A stretch of 64,000 nt of DNA from Legionella beliardensis (GTDB taxonomy: Bacteria > Pseudomonadota > Gammaproteobacteria > Legionellales > Legionellaceae). Numbering within the stretch: position 1 is the first letter of the stretch; each line of letters opens with the position of its first letter. The position numbers and the translations under genes are program-made. The stretch covers positions 216,001 through 280,000 of the forward strand of contig NZ_UGNV01000001.1 of assembly GCF_900452395.1 (NCBI RefSeq). The letters run 5' to 3'. The notes below the pieces were generated by a model. The model did no database searches, had not been told where the DNA came from, and worked only from the letters and a program-made list of their open reading frames with translations. Below are positions 8,910 through 16,751 of the stretch, piece after piece.

Positions 8910-10529
8910 TTAATTCATATTAAGCGCTAATTGCTCTTCTTCTGGTTCTTCTTGGGTAGGCCAGACGCGTTTAAAAAAATTAATTGTATATTGGCGGCCA
9001 TCTAGGGAATTAGCATCTGCGCAAGATTGATAAGTTGGTACTAGCAGGCGCGGATGAACAGTATGCCCGTTGGCGTTAGAGGCATTATCATGAAGATTTT
9101 CTGACACGTAAAACTTGTGATGTTTAAGGTTTTCAAGCCATTCCTCTTCTTCGGGCGATATTTCCTCCCCACATTTTTGTTTAGCCATGATGGCTTGTCT
9201 TTTTTCTTTAACTAATGAATAAAGTGAGGCTTGTTCATAAGGTACCATTTTATCATCAGCAAAATGATTACCTTCATTGTCTTTCTTAGAGCGTACTACA
9301 ATAAAGTCTCTATCGTGAGGAGGAACCGCTAAAAACTGTTTATCAACATTCAATGACCAGCCGCTAGAAATAATAATAGGATTAAGAATGCATTGTACCA
9401 TTGCGAATCTTACCCACTTTAACCACGTCAGTGGGTTTAATGGGTGATCAGTCTTAGTAGGGCGGCTGCGACCACTAATGATAGATGTTAGCGAGCGGAA
9501 TGAGCGTGCCGGGTATAATTTAACCGGGTCGCCTTCTTGATGTAATTTTCCAGCAGTATGTGCTGCTACATTCCCACCTAAACATTCGCCCATAACTGCT
9601 ATATTTTTAGGCTGTGCGCCTAGTTGCAGTAAACGTTGTACTTGCGCATACGCATCATCATAAAGATCGTTTTCGCTTTTTACTATGCCTTTACTTAAGC
9701 CAATGCCGCGATAATTAAAGGCAATAATGGTAACATCCAATTGTTTAGCATAGATTTGATAGTGTTTAATCCAATCAACAAAATTATTACTTCGTGGCAT
9801 GGCTGCAACAATGAAGTGGCGATTGGTTATATCCTGATGAATTGCGTGTTGGCTGCGGACTTCTACTGAATCAAGCACCGCATTATCAGGTGTTTGTAAC
9901 TTATAAAAATAAATATGATTTCTGTTTTGGCGAAAATCATAGCCTATACGGTCTTCTAATTTTTGATAAAGATGCTCTTGCTGTGCCTCACTAAGTTGCT
10001 CAAGCCCACGAAAGTGTATTTGCTCAGGTTTAAATGTTTTACCCTCTCCCTGAACTTTCAATTCAACATAATTTACCAACTTATCAAGGTAGTGATCGAT
10101 ATACTGTTCGGCTTTAAATTTAGGAAAGAAATGAGTAATCCAGCTTAATAGCCAAAAGATAATTTTTATTGTTGTTGTATGATTGACTAAATAATTTTTC
10201 CAATTTAACAATTCTCTAAGAAGAATATTTTTCTTTGGTAAAACATTAATAACATTCATCTCATCTAAAGGCGTGAACAAGGGGTCAGGGCGTTTAGGGT
10301 TTTGCAGGAGCAGTGAATCATTTTTTTCTTCTTTGCGAAAAAGCGGATTAATCACTAAATTACTAAGCAGGCGGCCCATAATGAGCTGATACAACGTATA
10401 AGGCAGTTTAAGCACGTCCAAAGCAAATTGGCCAAGCTGTTTTATGAATGTTTTTTTAGGTTTAACTAAACGATAAAAACCACCATACTTGCTTTCTGAT
10501 TGCTGCAGCGTTAATTTTGGACTTTTCAT
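8910..10529 (-). CDS. Alpha/beta-hydrolase fold protein, candidate Dot/Icm effector
   Basis: A 539-residue protein. The N-terminal 150 residues contain hydrophobic stretches that could associate with membranes. The alpha/beta-hydrolase core (about 235-500) has strand and oxyanion region F-N-Y-R-G-I-G-L-S near 271 and nucleophile elbow G-E-C-L-G-G at 314-319. The nucleophile position is Cys316, not Ser, as in dienelactone hydrolases. A D-K-M-V-P segment near 426 and His489/His492 could supply the acid and base. The architecture recalls the SidB/SdbA-type putative lipases of Legionella, but I cannot confirm family membership. The last 17 residues hold a glutamate cluster (Q-E-E-P-E-E-E-Q at 526-533), as in E-block type IVB secretion signals. 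The gene is isolated, with repeats upstream. Confidence 0.65.
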   Translation of the reverse strand: MKSPKLTLQQSESKYGGFYRLVKPKKTFIKQLGQFALDVLKLPYTLYQLIMGRLLSNLVINPLFRKEEKNDSLLLQNPKRPDPLFTPLDEMNVINVLPKKNILLRELLNWKNYLVNHTTTIKIIFWLLSWITHFFPKFKAEQYIDHYLDKLVNYVELKVQGEGKTFKPEQIHFRGLEQLSEAQQEHLYQKLEDRIGYDFRQNRNHIYFYKLQTPDNAVLDSVEVRSQHAIHQDITNRHFIVAAMPRSNNFVDWIKHYQIYAKQLDVTIIAFNYRGIGLSKGIVKSENDLYDDAYAQVQRLLQLGAQPKNIAVMGECLGGNVAAHTAGKLHQEGDPVKLYPARSFRSLTSIISGRSRPTKTDHPLNPLTWLKWVRFAMVQCILNPIIISSGWSLNVDKQFLAVPPHDRDFIVVRSKKDNEGNHFADDKMVPYEQASLYSLVKEKRQAIMAKQKCGEEISPEEEEWLENLKHHKFYVSENLHDNASNANGHTVHPRLLVPTYQSCADANSLDGRQYTINFFKRVWPTQEEPEEEQLALNMN

Positions 10530-10650
10530 AAGAAAAATATGTTATAAAAATGTGCAGGTTATATCATTCGTTGACCGGACGCAAGGATTAGATTATTAAT
10601 TAAGAAAACGCATGGCCAAAAATGAAATAAATTAAAGAAAAACAAATAAT

Positions 10651-10720
10651 CGCGGTTTGACCGCAGCATGCAATGATGCGCAAATGAGTATGGATACCGT
10701 GGTCAAGCCACGGTATTTCG
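10651..10720. repeat. Dispersed palindromic repeat, family A (single copy)
   Basis: A perfect 9-bp stem, ATACCGTGG (10694-10702) with CCACGGTAT (10708-10716), loop TCAAG, is preceded by a decayed companion hairpin (GCGG 10652-10655 with CCGC 10661-10664). The same pair of hairpins recurs at 25992-26300 and one of them near 28851-28878, so this is a dispersed family. Confidence 0.8.
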
Positions 10721-10735
10721 ACTAATGTAAGTAAT

Positions 10736-10796
10736 GTAGCCTGGGTGCAGGTCCGTAGGACCGAAACCCGGGTTTCACTTTGTTCACCCAAGCTAC
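10736..10796. repeat. Cruciform-type intergenic element, family B
   Basis: Outer arms GTAGCCTGGGTG (10736-10747) and CACCCAAGCTAC (10785-10796) pair over 12 positions with one G-T mismatch. Inside are two further palindromes: GGTCC/GGACC around GTA (10750-10762) and the perfect GAAACCCGGGTTTC (10763-10776). The single strand could fold as a multi-branched structure. No ORF is supported here. Confidence 0.7.
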
Positions 10797-10836
10797 TTAT
10801 TACTTGCTAAGCCTCGCAATATGAATAACGCCGAAT

Positions 10837-10926
10837 ATTGTCATTCTCGTGTAGGCGGGAATCTAGCTTGGTAATGGCATGATGCTAATATCAGGCATGG
10901 ATCTCCGCCTACGCGGAGATGACAAT
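10837..10926. repeat. MITE-like element with 28-bp imperfect terminal inverted repeats, family C
   Basis: ATTGTCAT at 10837-10844 and ATGACAAT at 10919-10926 are perfect ends of a roughly 28-bp imperfect inverted repeat containing the GTAGGCGG core. The 90-bp element has no coding potential. Its core resembles the ATTCCC-N8-GGGAAT repeats widespread in many genomes. It is probably a non-autonomous mobile or regulatory element. Confidence 0.65.
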
Positions 10927-11025
10927 AAACGTAGATACTACCCGTAGAAATAACTAGCCTTTTAATGAAATATTGCTTGATTTAAAGACAGTATCTACTT
11001 AGGGCAAAAGAGTATGAATACTAAA

Positions 11026-13446
11026 TCAAGCCTTCGTATGTCGCAGTGCAGGCAGTAATAAAAAAATAACAAACGCTGCCAAATAAACAAATGCTGCTGA
11101 GTAAAGGGTAAAGGAATAGCCAAATTGCATGGAACTGGCCATCGCAATAATGGAACCTAACACTGAAGCCCCACCATTTAATGCCCAATACCAAGGAATT
11201 GCTGTCACCATGTCACTTGTCTGTTGTTTTATTATTTTAAGCCCAGTTGGTAGCGCCAACCCCATGCACGTGGCAAGAGGCAGTAATATACCAGTAAATA
11301 ATAATAATTTAACGCCCCAAGCTAAACTAAAGGTAACTTGCATTAACTGATGAAAATAAACTGGAAGAAATAAAGTGATACTAAAAATAACCAATAAAAC
11401 GATTTGTAGCATCTTACGCAGTTGACTCGGTTTTAGTTGGTTAGCAAGAATGCATCCAATACCACCAAAAAACAACAGGCAAAATAAAGCCACCGATAAC
11501 CCATACGTGGTGCCCTCTAAATACAGTGCCCCTAATTGAATTACGGGTATTTCAATCAACATAAAACCAAGGCCGAGTAGGGTGAAGTAAAGTCCCCAAC
11601 ATAAGGATAATTTGCCAATTTTTTTGCTAAAAATTAAAGGAAAAATAAAGAAAAATAAGACAAGAAAAGCAGAAATAATAAATAGAAAATAAAAGATAGG
11701 AAGGCTATAAAAATTAAATACCTGACCAGATAACTTGGTTTTAAATAAATCAAACATATGGTTGGTATAAAGCATTTGAAAGAAAAACGGTCGATCATCG
11801 GTTGTTGGGCGAACATCATAATAGTAACTATTTAAAAAAGCGCTAAGATCGTTTGTTGTCAATGCATTTTGAAACAATGTCTCATTACCAATATGAGAGG
11901 GCATATAGACAATATCAAACGCTAATTTTTGCGCAAGACTCGTAATTTGTGCTAACTCATTTGGTAAAAAAGGCGTGCGTTTTATCAGTGTTGTAGCAAT
12001 CGCTGCATTTTCAATAGGCTTACTTTTTAAAATAACGATGTGTTTATCTGGCTCATGAATGCCTAGCGCTTCAAGCGCCACACGCGCAAGAATCGCTATT
12101 TTTAAGGTTTCATTCTCAGGCTTAAAGTAAAAACGGGTGATACTAAGTAAGCCAGACGGATTTAAATGGTTTAAATAGACTGCAAAAGCTTCTTTGGTGT
12201 ATAGGCTGTTTTCACTCATAGCAAAGGCGCCTGACACAGTGGCAGCCCAACTATCGATTAACGGAATTTGAATAATGTCATACTGTTTATTACTCTTTTC
12301 AAGAAAGCTTCGACCCTCAGCTACAGCGATAGTTACTTTAGGATGACTGTAAATATGTCCAGCAAAATCCGCAAAGATATTTTTAACCAGGTTAATAATG
12401 ACCGGATGAATATCAACACCGGTTATTGCTTTGCTATTAAACAAGAGCGCAGTCAATACGTCGCGGCCACCGCCAACGCCTAAAATAAATACCCTCGCAT
12501 TCTTGCGTAAATAATAAGGAAAGGCGGTAATATCATATTTTAAATAATCAACTTTATTATAATCGCCATCAAACGGTACAATAGGCGAACCCGCATGCGC
12601 ATCTTGTTCTATCCAGAGCTGTTTATAATACCCTTGTGTTTTATAAGTGCTACTTATTCCCCAAGTGAAAGGTTCACCGACTTTCGTATTGCGGGCTAAT
12701 ATTTTGGGCAAAACGGTAATACGCGATAAAGGTGACCATTTTTCATAAATGGGCTTCCATATTAATTCGGAATAGATTTTTGCCTTAGTCACTTTAAAAA
12801 CAGAATTAGCAAAAGGAATAAATAATATTAAGCCTATTAGGAGTAACCAGGCATACAAATGAATTTTAGGAAAATCAAATAAAATAGCGGCTAACATACA
12901 AAGTAAGCTCGCAATTAATATCACTTGTGGCGCTGACAGATAAGTAATTAATACAATACAGGCAATGCAACCGACCGCGGCCCCTAACAGATCAGCCCCA
13001 TAAATTGCATAAGAGTGTTCAGGTTTATTTAAAAAAAGAATCGAAACAATCATACCGCATAAAACAAAGGGCGCAGTACAGGTAGTGTATAACATCAAAA
13101 AATACAGGAGCTGCTGGGCATTGAATAGGGAGGGGAGCTCATAAGAAATCACATTAAACAGATTAACAATGATGCTTATAGCAAGCAGCAAACTTAAGAG
13201 GTGTAATTTTTTTCTTACCTGTAATTGAAATTGGTCTGTTAGAAGATAAACAACTAATCCTCCAAAACCAAGCCCAAACATAGCCAATGAAACAACAAAA
13301 AAAGAAAAATGATACCAAAGGATGACTGAGAAGATTTTAGTTAAAGTAATTTCAATTAATAAAATAGCAAGGCTGATTAGAAATAATCCACCGTAAATTG
13401 CAGTGTCTTTTTTAACTAAAATATGTTGTAGGTATTTTTGTTGCAA
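11026..13446 (-). CDS. Polytopic membrane protein with spermidine-synthase-like domain
   Basis: An 806-residue protein with three parts: an N-terminal block of about seven transmembrane helices (20-220), a soluble Rossmann-fold domain (about 310-470), and a C-terminal block of about six helices (595-800). The soluble domain has the SAM/dcSAM-binding glycine motif G-V-G-G-G-R-D near 326, then G-V-D-I-H-P, E-G-R-S-F and Y-D-I-I-Q, as in spermidine synthase and related methyltransferases. Transmembrane SpeE-like proteins are common, but their reaction is mostly unknown, so aminopropyl transfer should not be assumed. The start is a TTG at 13446 with AGAAAGAGA upstream. The next Met lies beyond the first transmembrane helix, so TTG is favoured. 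The gene stands alone downstream of an effector-like region. Confidence 0.78.
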   Translation of the reverse strand: MQQKYLQHILVKKDTAIYGGLFLISLAILLIEITLTKIFSVILWYHFSFFVVSLAMFGLGFGGLVVYLLTDQFQLQVRKKLHLLSLLLAISIIVNLFNVISYELPSLFNAQQLLYFLMLYTTCTAPFVLCGMIVSILFLNKPEHSYAIYGADLLGAAVGCIACIVLITYLSAPQVILIASLLCMLAAILFDFPKIHLYAWLLLIGLILFIPFANSVFKVTKAKIYSELIWKPIYEKWSPLSRITVLPKILARNTKVGEPFTWGISSTYKTQGYYKQLWIEQDAHAGSPIVPFDGDYNKVDYLKYDITAFPYYLRKNARVFILGVGGGRDVLTALLFNSKAITGVDIHPVIINLVKNIFADFAGHIYSHPKVTIAVAEGRSFLEKSNKQYDIIQIPLIDSWAATVSGAFAMSENSLYTKEAFAVYLNHLNPSGLLSITRFYFKPENETLKIAILARVALEALGIHEPDKHIVILKSKPIENAAIATTLIKRTPFLPNELAQITSLAQKLAFDIVYMPSHIGNETLFQNALTTNDLSAFLNSYYYDVRPTTDDRPFFFQMLYTNHMFDLFKTKLSGQVFNFYSLPIFYFLFIISAFLVLFFFIFPLIFSKKIGKLSLCWGLYFTLLGLGFMLIEIPVIQLGALYLEGTTYGLSVALFCLLFFGGIGCILANQLKPSQLRKMLQIVLLVIFSITLFLPVYFHQLMQVTFSLAWGVKLLLFTGILLPLATCMGLALPTGLKIIKQQTSDMVTAIPWYWALNGGASVLGSIIAMASSMQFGYSFTLYSAAFVYLAAFVIFLLLPALRHTKA

Positions 13447-13611
13447 GCTTATCTCTTTCTATAACCATTAATTTTGAATTTGATTGTTTAATTAAACTGA
13501 TAAATACTTACAGATTTAATATAAATCAGAGGGTTAATATTTTTGCATAATTACCTTAGCCTTTTCCAGTAAAGCTTTGTCTTTAGCGAGTAAAGTTTTT
13601 TGGCGCTTGAT

Positions 13612-14202
13612 TTACATAGTCGATTGATAACGAGAGGTAGGCTCCTCACTGCCATATTTAGGTAATGGATTAAATTCTACAGCTGCTTTATTTAAAAAAC
13701 AGACATCAGCCTTCACTTTGTCTTTAAAACTAGAAGAAATAGAATTCGTTTTACCGTTTAAATAATTAAGCGTTTCAATGTCATCCCAGCCTTTGACGCG
13801 TTGCAGAAAATCTTTAGGTTGAGTCAATTTAACGAAAATTTGCCTGTCTGGATCAACAAGATGAGCGCCGTCATCGTCTTTATAAATAAGATAGGCATGG
13901 TCTATGTCATCGCATTCTAAACTAACAAGCAGCAGTTCACCTTCTTTTAATTCCTTTATTTTTTCAAATAATTCGCCAGAATCTTTAGATGTTATATAAT
14001 CACTGTTATGGTTATCATGGACTTGGTTGGTAGGATCTGTCGCGTTTGGCTCAACATTAGGAATTTCGGTAGGCTCAACCCCTTCTAACAAAACGCGAGC
14101 CCCTTCTATAGCGCTCCATTGACAATTTCCTTTATTCTTAGGTACACCATTTTCATCAACGGGATTAATCTTTTTAAGCTTGTTAATTAACTCCTGTTTC
14201 AT
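13612..14202 (-). CDS. Small papain-like-fold (Tox-PL-like) protein, candidate effector
   Basis: A 196-residue soluble protein with no signal peptide. The order of motifs fits the papain-like toxin fold: G-N-C-Q-W-S-A near the N-terminus (Cys27 starting a helix, then L-L-E-G), D-H-A-Y-L-I-Y at 101-107 (His102) and H-L-V-D-P-D at 114-119 (Asp117). Tox-PL domains act as deamidases or cysteine proteases in secreted toxins and effectors; the assignment here rests on motif reading alone. A GAGG ribosome-binding site precedes the ATG. The C-terminus is polar with E-E-P-T-S, compatible with a type IVB signal. It lies next to a glycine-zipper protein and a zeta-toxin protein, which supports an effector role by context. 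It could instead be an unrelated hypothetical protein. Confidence 0.5.
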   Translation of the reverse strand: MKQELINKLKKINPVDENGVPKNKGNCQWSAIEGARVLLEGVEPTEIPNVEPNATDPTNQVHDNHNSDYITSKDSGELFEKIKELKEGELLLVSLECDDIDHAYLIYKDDDGAHLVDPDRQIFVKLTQPKDFLQRVKGWDDIETLNYLNGKTNSISSSFKDKVKADVCFLNKAAVEFNPLPKYGSEEPTSRYQSTM

Positions 14203-14347
14203 AACAACCTCACTTTTAAACGCTATTTATATTTAAAAGTATAGACTGCTTTGTTTTTTGTCTTGATGGGCTGTATTAACTCAATATGGTTTTATGTTTT
14301 TGTGGGATATTTTGATTAAAGCAATTAACAAAATCTTTGTTAAAGAA

Positions 14348-14376
14348 AAAGGCTCGTATCTTTAATACGAACCTTT
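14348..14376 (-). terminator. Rho-independent terminator of the glycine-zipper gene
   Basis: AAAGG-C-TCGTAT (14348-14359) pairs with ATACGA-A-CCTTT (14365-14376) with a CTTTA loop and one internal mismatch. On the minus strand the hairpin begins 38 nt after the stop of the 14414-16351 gene and is followed by a TTTTCTTT tract. Confidence 0.8.
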
Positions 14377-14413
14377 AATTTAATATTGCTTTATGCTGTT
14401 AAGGCTTTAGCTC

Positions 14414-16351
14414 TTAACTATTGCTACTGCTACCATAACTTCTAGAATAGTCTGGATTACTTTCTTCATCCGAACGGTCATCACTATAGCTTGTAGATTC
14501 ACCATAATCATACTGCGTATTAGGCCTGCTAGGAATAGAACGTGGAGCCGATTTATCATAGGGTTCCAGCCTTCGAGTAGGAGCAGAGCCTACTACTCCT
14601 TTAACTTCTGTAGCCGCTTGGTTTAGGGTAGGAGCTGGATAACTGCTGGCATGTGTAACTCCAAGTTTTCCAACTAATAGGGCTGGAGATTCAGGTTTAG
14701 ACTGAATAAGAATTGGATTAGTACCGACTCCAGCCTCTGCACCTACTTTGTTTGTAGAATCAGGTCTGGGGCCCTTATGTCCATCAGCTGGATCTTCGTA
14801 TATTTCATTATTTACGGGCCTAATTACAGCCGGTGCGTCTGCTTTTCTATTAGCTCGCCAAGTTTTAAACAACTGTACTCCAACCGCAATACTGGCGGCA
14901 GCAAGCGGAATAGCCGCACCAATTGCAGCACCAATAGCAGTACCAGGCCCTGGAAAGAAAGCCGTACCTATGGCTGCACCTATTCCTGCACCTATGCCGG
15001 CTGTACCTATTCCAATGAGCCCTGTTCCGATAAGAGGGCGTTTGGTTACTGCATTATAAATACCTGTACCCGTGCAGCCAATTGAAGCACCAATGCCTGC
15101 ACCAATGGCAGCACCAATGCCTGTGCCGATGCCAGGAAATGCAACTGTACCTAAGAGGGCACCAACACCTGCGCCTAAGCCTGCACTACCTGCTGTGGTT
15201 AAGGCGGTGCCTGTAATACGATGCTTTTGCCATAAATGATATAGACCCAGGCCAGTAAAACTCACTGCTGCGCCAACGCCTGCACCAATAGCAGCGCCAA
15301 TGCCTGTACCGATACCAGGAAACACAAGTGTACCTAAGAGGGCGCCTACAGCAGCACCTACTCCTATGCCACCTGCAGTAGTTAAAGTTGTACCTCTGGC
15401 AGGATTTTTCTTAAACAGTTCGACTAGACCTACGACCGATAAGCCTAATGCCGCACCTCCGCCACCAACAATAGCTCCCCCAAGTACAGCGCCAATAGCG
15501 GTACCAACAACAGGAAATATCAGGCTACCAACACCTGCGCCAATAGCTGCGCCTCCTACACCCAAGAGGATCGGAGTAGCTATTTCTACTATCTTAGTTC
15601 TAGTTTGCGCTGCTCTTTCGGCTCTTTTATTTATTGCAAAATCTATAAGCTCAGAAAAAGATACCCTTTTTTCTATATTGGCTTTTTCTAAATCTTCATT
15701 TTCTGCTTGTTCTAATTTTTTCAAATCCCCTACAACACTGTTAAAAGTAATTTCATCCAAATCCATTAAATGGGCAGGAAGTGTTCTAATTAATACTTCA
15801 CTTTTATAGTCACCTACATCCACTTGTGGAGGAGGTACTAGGTCATACATTTCTTTTGTAAAGAGATTAAAGGATAAATAAGGATTTTTAGGCACATCAT
15901 CATTGTCAATATGACTAATCTCTCCACTAATAGCATCAACATCATCAATATGAGTAATCTCTTTACTAATAGCAGCTAACTCATCATTTCGTCCTGCGCT
16001 TTTTGCTGCTTCTTTAAGGTGTACAGCGGCCGATGCTGACGCACTAAATATAGCCGTACCAAGTGCTCTTTCTCCCATCAGTCCATAATAAACAAAACAT
16101 TTATCCATAAAATCAAGTGCTGCTATGTCATCTCGATTAAGATCAGTTTGACATAATTCATAGATAAGCGCCTGCTGCATTATATCGCTACTAAGCTCTC
16201 TACCTTTTATAATCTTAGCAGGTAGAGCTATATATTTAGCGAGCGTAAAACTATAGAAGTTAATAGCTTGATAATATTCTCCCTTCCTAAGATAATCTAC
16301 GAATGTTTGAGCATTAATTTGAGGAGCTTCTATTTCAAATGGCTGTTTCAT
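14414..16351 (-). CDS. Glycine-zipper repeat membrane protein, candidate effector
   Basis: A 645-residue protein with three regions. Residues 1-257 are soluble and mostly helical. Residues 258-497 consist of four tandem units of about 60 residues, each a pair of glycine-zipper hydrophobic helices (G-A-x-x-G-A-x-x-G pattern) split by an F-P turn at 279, 344, 405 and 466, and each ending in a basic linker. Residues 498-645 form a polar tail rich in Pro, Ser and Asp/Glu, ending S-D-E-E-S-N-P-D-Y-S-R-S. Glycine-zipper hairpins insert into membranes and oligomerise. There is no signal peptide, and the acidic, serine-rich C-terminus resembles Dot/Icm secretion signals. A role as a translocated, membrane-inserting protein is inference. 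It is followed by a good terminator and is divergent from the zeta-toxin gene. Confidence 0.7.
   Translation of the reverse strand: MKQPFEIEAPQINAQTFVDYLRKGEYYQAINFYSFTLAKYIALPAKIIKGRELSSDIMQQALIYELCQTDLNRDDIAALDFMDKCFVYYGLMGERALGTAIFSASASAAVHLKEAAKSAGRNDELAAISKEITHIDDVDAISGEISHIDNDDVPKNPYLSFNLFTKEMYDLVPPPQVDVGDYKSEVLIRTLPAHLMDLDEITFNSVVGDLKKLEQAENEDLEKANIEKRVSFSELIDFAINKRAERAAQTRTKIVEIATPILLGVGGAAIGAGVGSLIFPVVGTAIGAVLGGAIVGGGGAALGLSVVGLVELFKKNPARGTTLTTAGGIGVGAAVGALLGTLVFPGIGTGIGAAIGAGVGAAVSFTGLGLYHLWQKHRITGTALTTAGSAGLGAGVGALLGTVAFPGIGTGIGAAIGAGIGASIGCTGTGIYNAVTKRPLIGTGLIGIGTAGIGAGIGAAIGTAFFPGPGTAIGAAIGAAIPLAAASIAVGVQLFKTWRANRKADAPAVIRPVNNEIYEDPADGHKGPRPDSTNKVGAEAGVGTNPILIQSKPESPALLVGKLGVTHASSYPAPTLNQAATEVKGVVGSAPTRRLEPYDKSAPRSIPSRPNTQYDYGESTSYSDDRSDEESNPDYSRSYGSSSNS
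14861..15580 (-). repeat. Four in-frame tandem repeats encoding glycine-zipper units
   Basis: The DNA for residues 258-497 is four related units of about 183-195 bp, rich in GCACCAATG-like words on the plus strand. Units 2 and 3 are closest; unit 1 is most diverged. Expansion or contraction by recombination would change the number of membrane hairpins without a frameshift. Confidence 0.75.
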
Positions 16352-16751
16352 ATCATTACCTTTAACATCTTAAGTTAATCTACATTCATTCCATTATTAA
16401 CAATCTAGAAGTCATCGAATTAAACTAGAAAGAAATCTCCTGTCTCTATATCTATTATAATGGGTATACATTAAGTCAACATTATGCGATTTATTTGAGC
16501 TAATTACTGTTAGATAGATGGCTATAAATGAGTTAAAAATTAGAAAGTTATTAAATTTTTATTTCTTAAAAAACTCACTTATGAAGTAAGTAATTATTTA
16601 AAATTTGGAAAATAGATAACGATTTGCCTTAGTCAATGCGGTTATAGGCTATTTTACTGGTAATTTACCCATTTAAATTAATCAATAAATCTTCATGTTC
16701 TCTTAATTTTAATTTGTTAAAGTGGACCAAATTAAGTGGGTTAGGTTGGCC
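16352..16751. other. AT-rich divergent intergenic region
   Basis: Some 400 bp between the divergent glycine-zipper and zeta-toxin genes, very AT-rich. I see no ORF with a credible ribosome-binding site, no RNA gene and no repeat. A weak promoter facing left is noted separately. No convincing promoter facing the zeta-toxin gene could be picked. Confidence 0.6.
16454..16479 (-). promoter_or_regulatory. Possible promoter of the glycine-zipper gene
   Basis: On the minus strand TTGACT (16479-16474) is followed by a perfect TATAAT (16459-16454), but the spacer is only 14 nt, shorter than the usual 16-18. The start codon lies about 100 nt downstream. Confidence 0.3.

Noticed and set aside
10600..10791. 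A 63-codon minus-strand ORF
   Set aside because: It translates the intergenic palindromic repeats and has no credible start signal.
14748..15809. Several plus-strand ORFs of 100-170 codons with Pro/Ala- or Thr/Cys-rich translations
   Set aside because: They are shadows of the glycine-zipper repeats on the other strand; composition mirrors the repeat.
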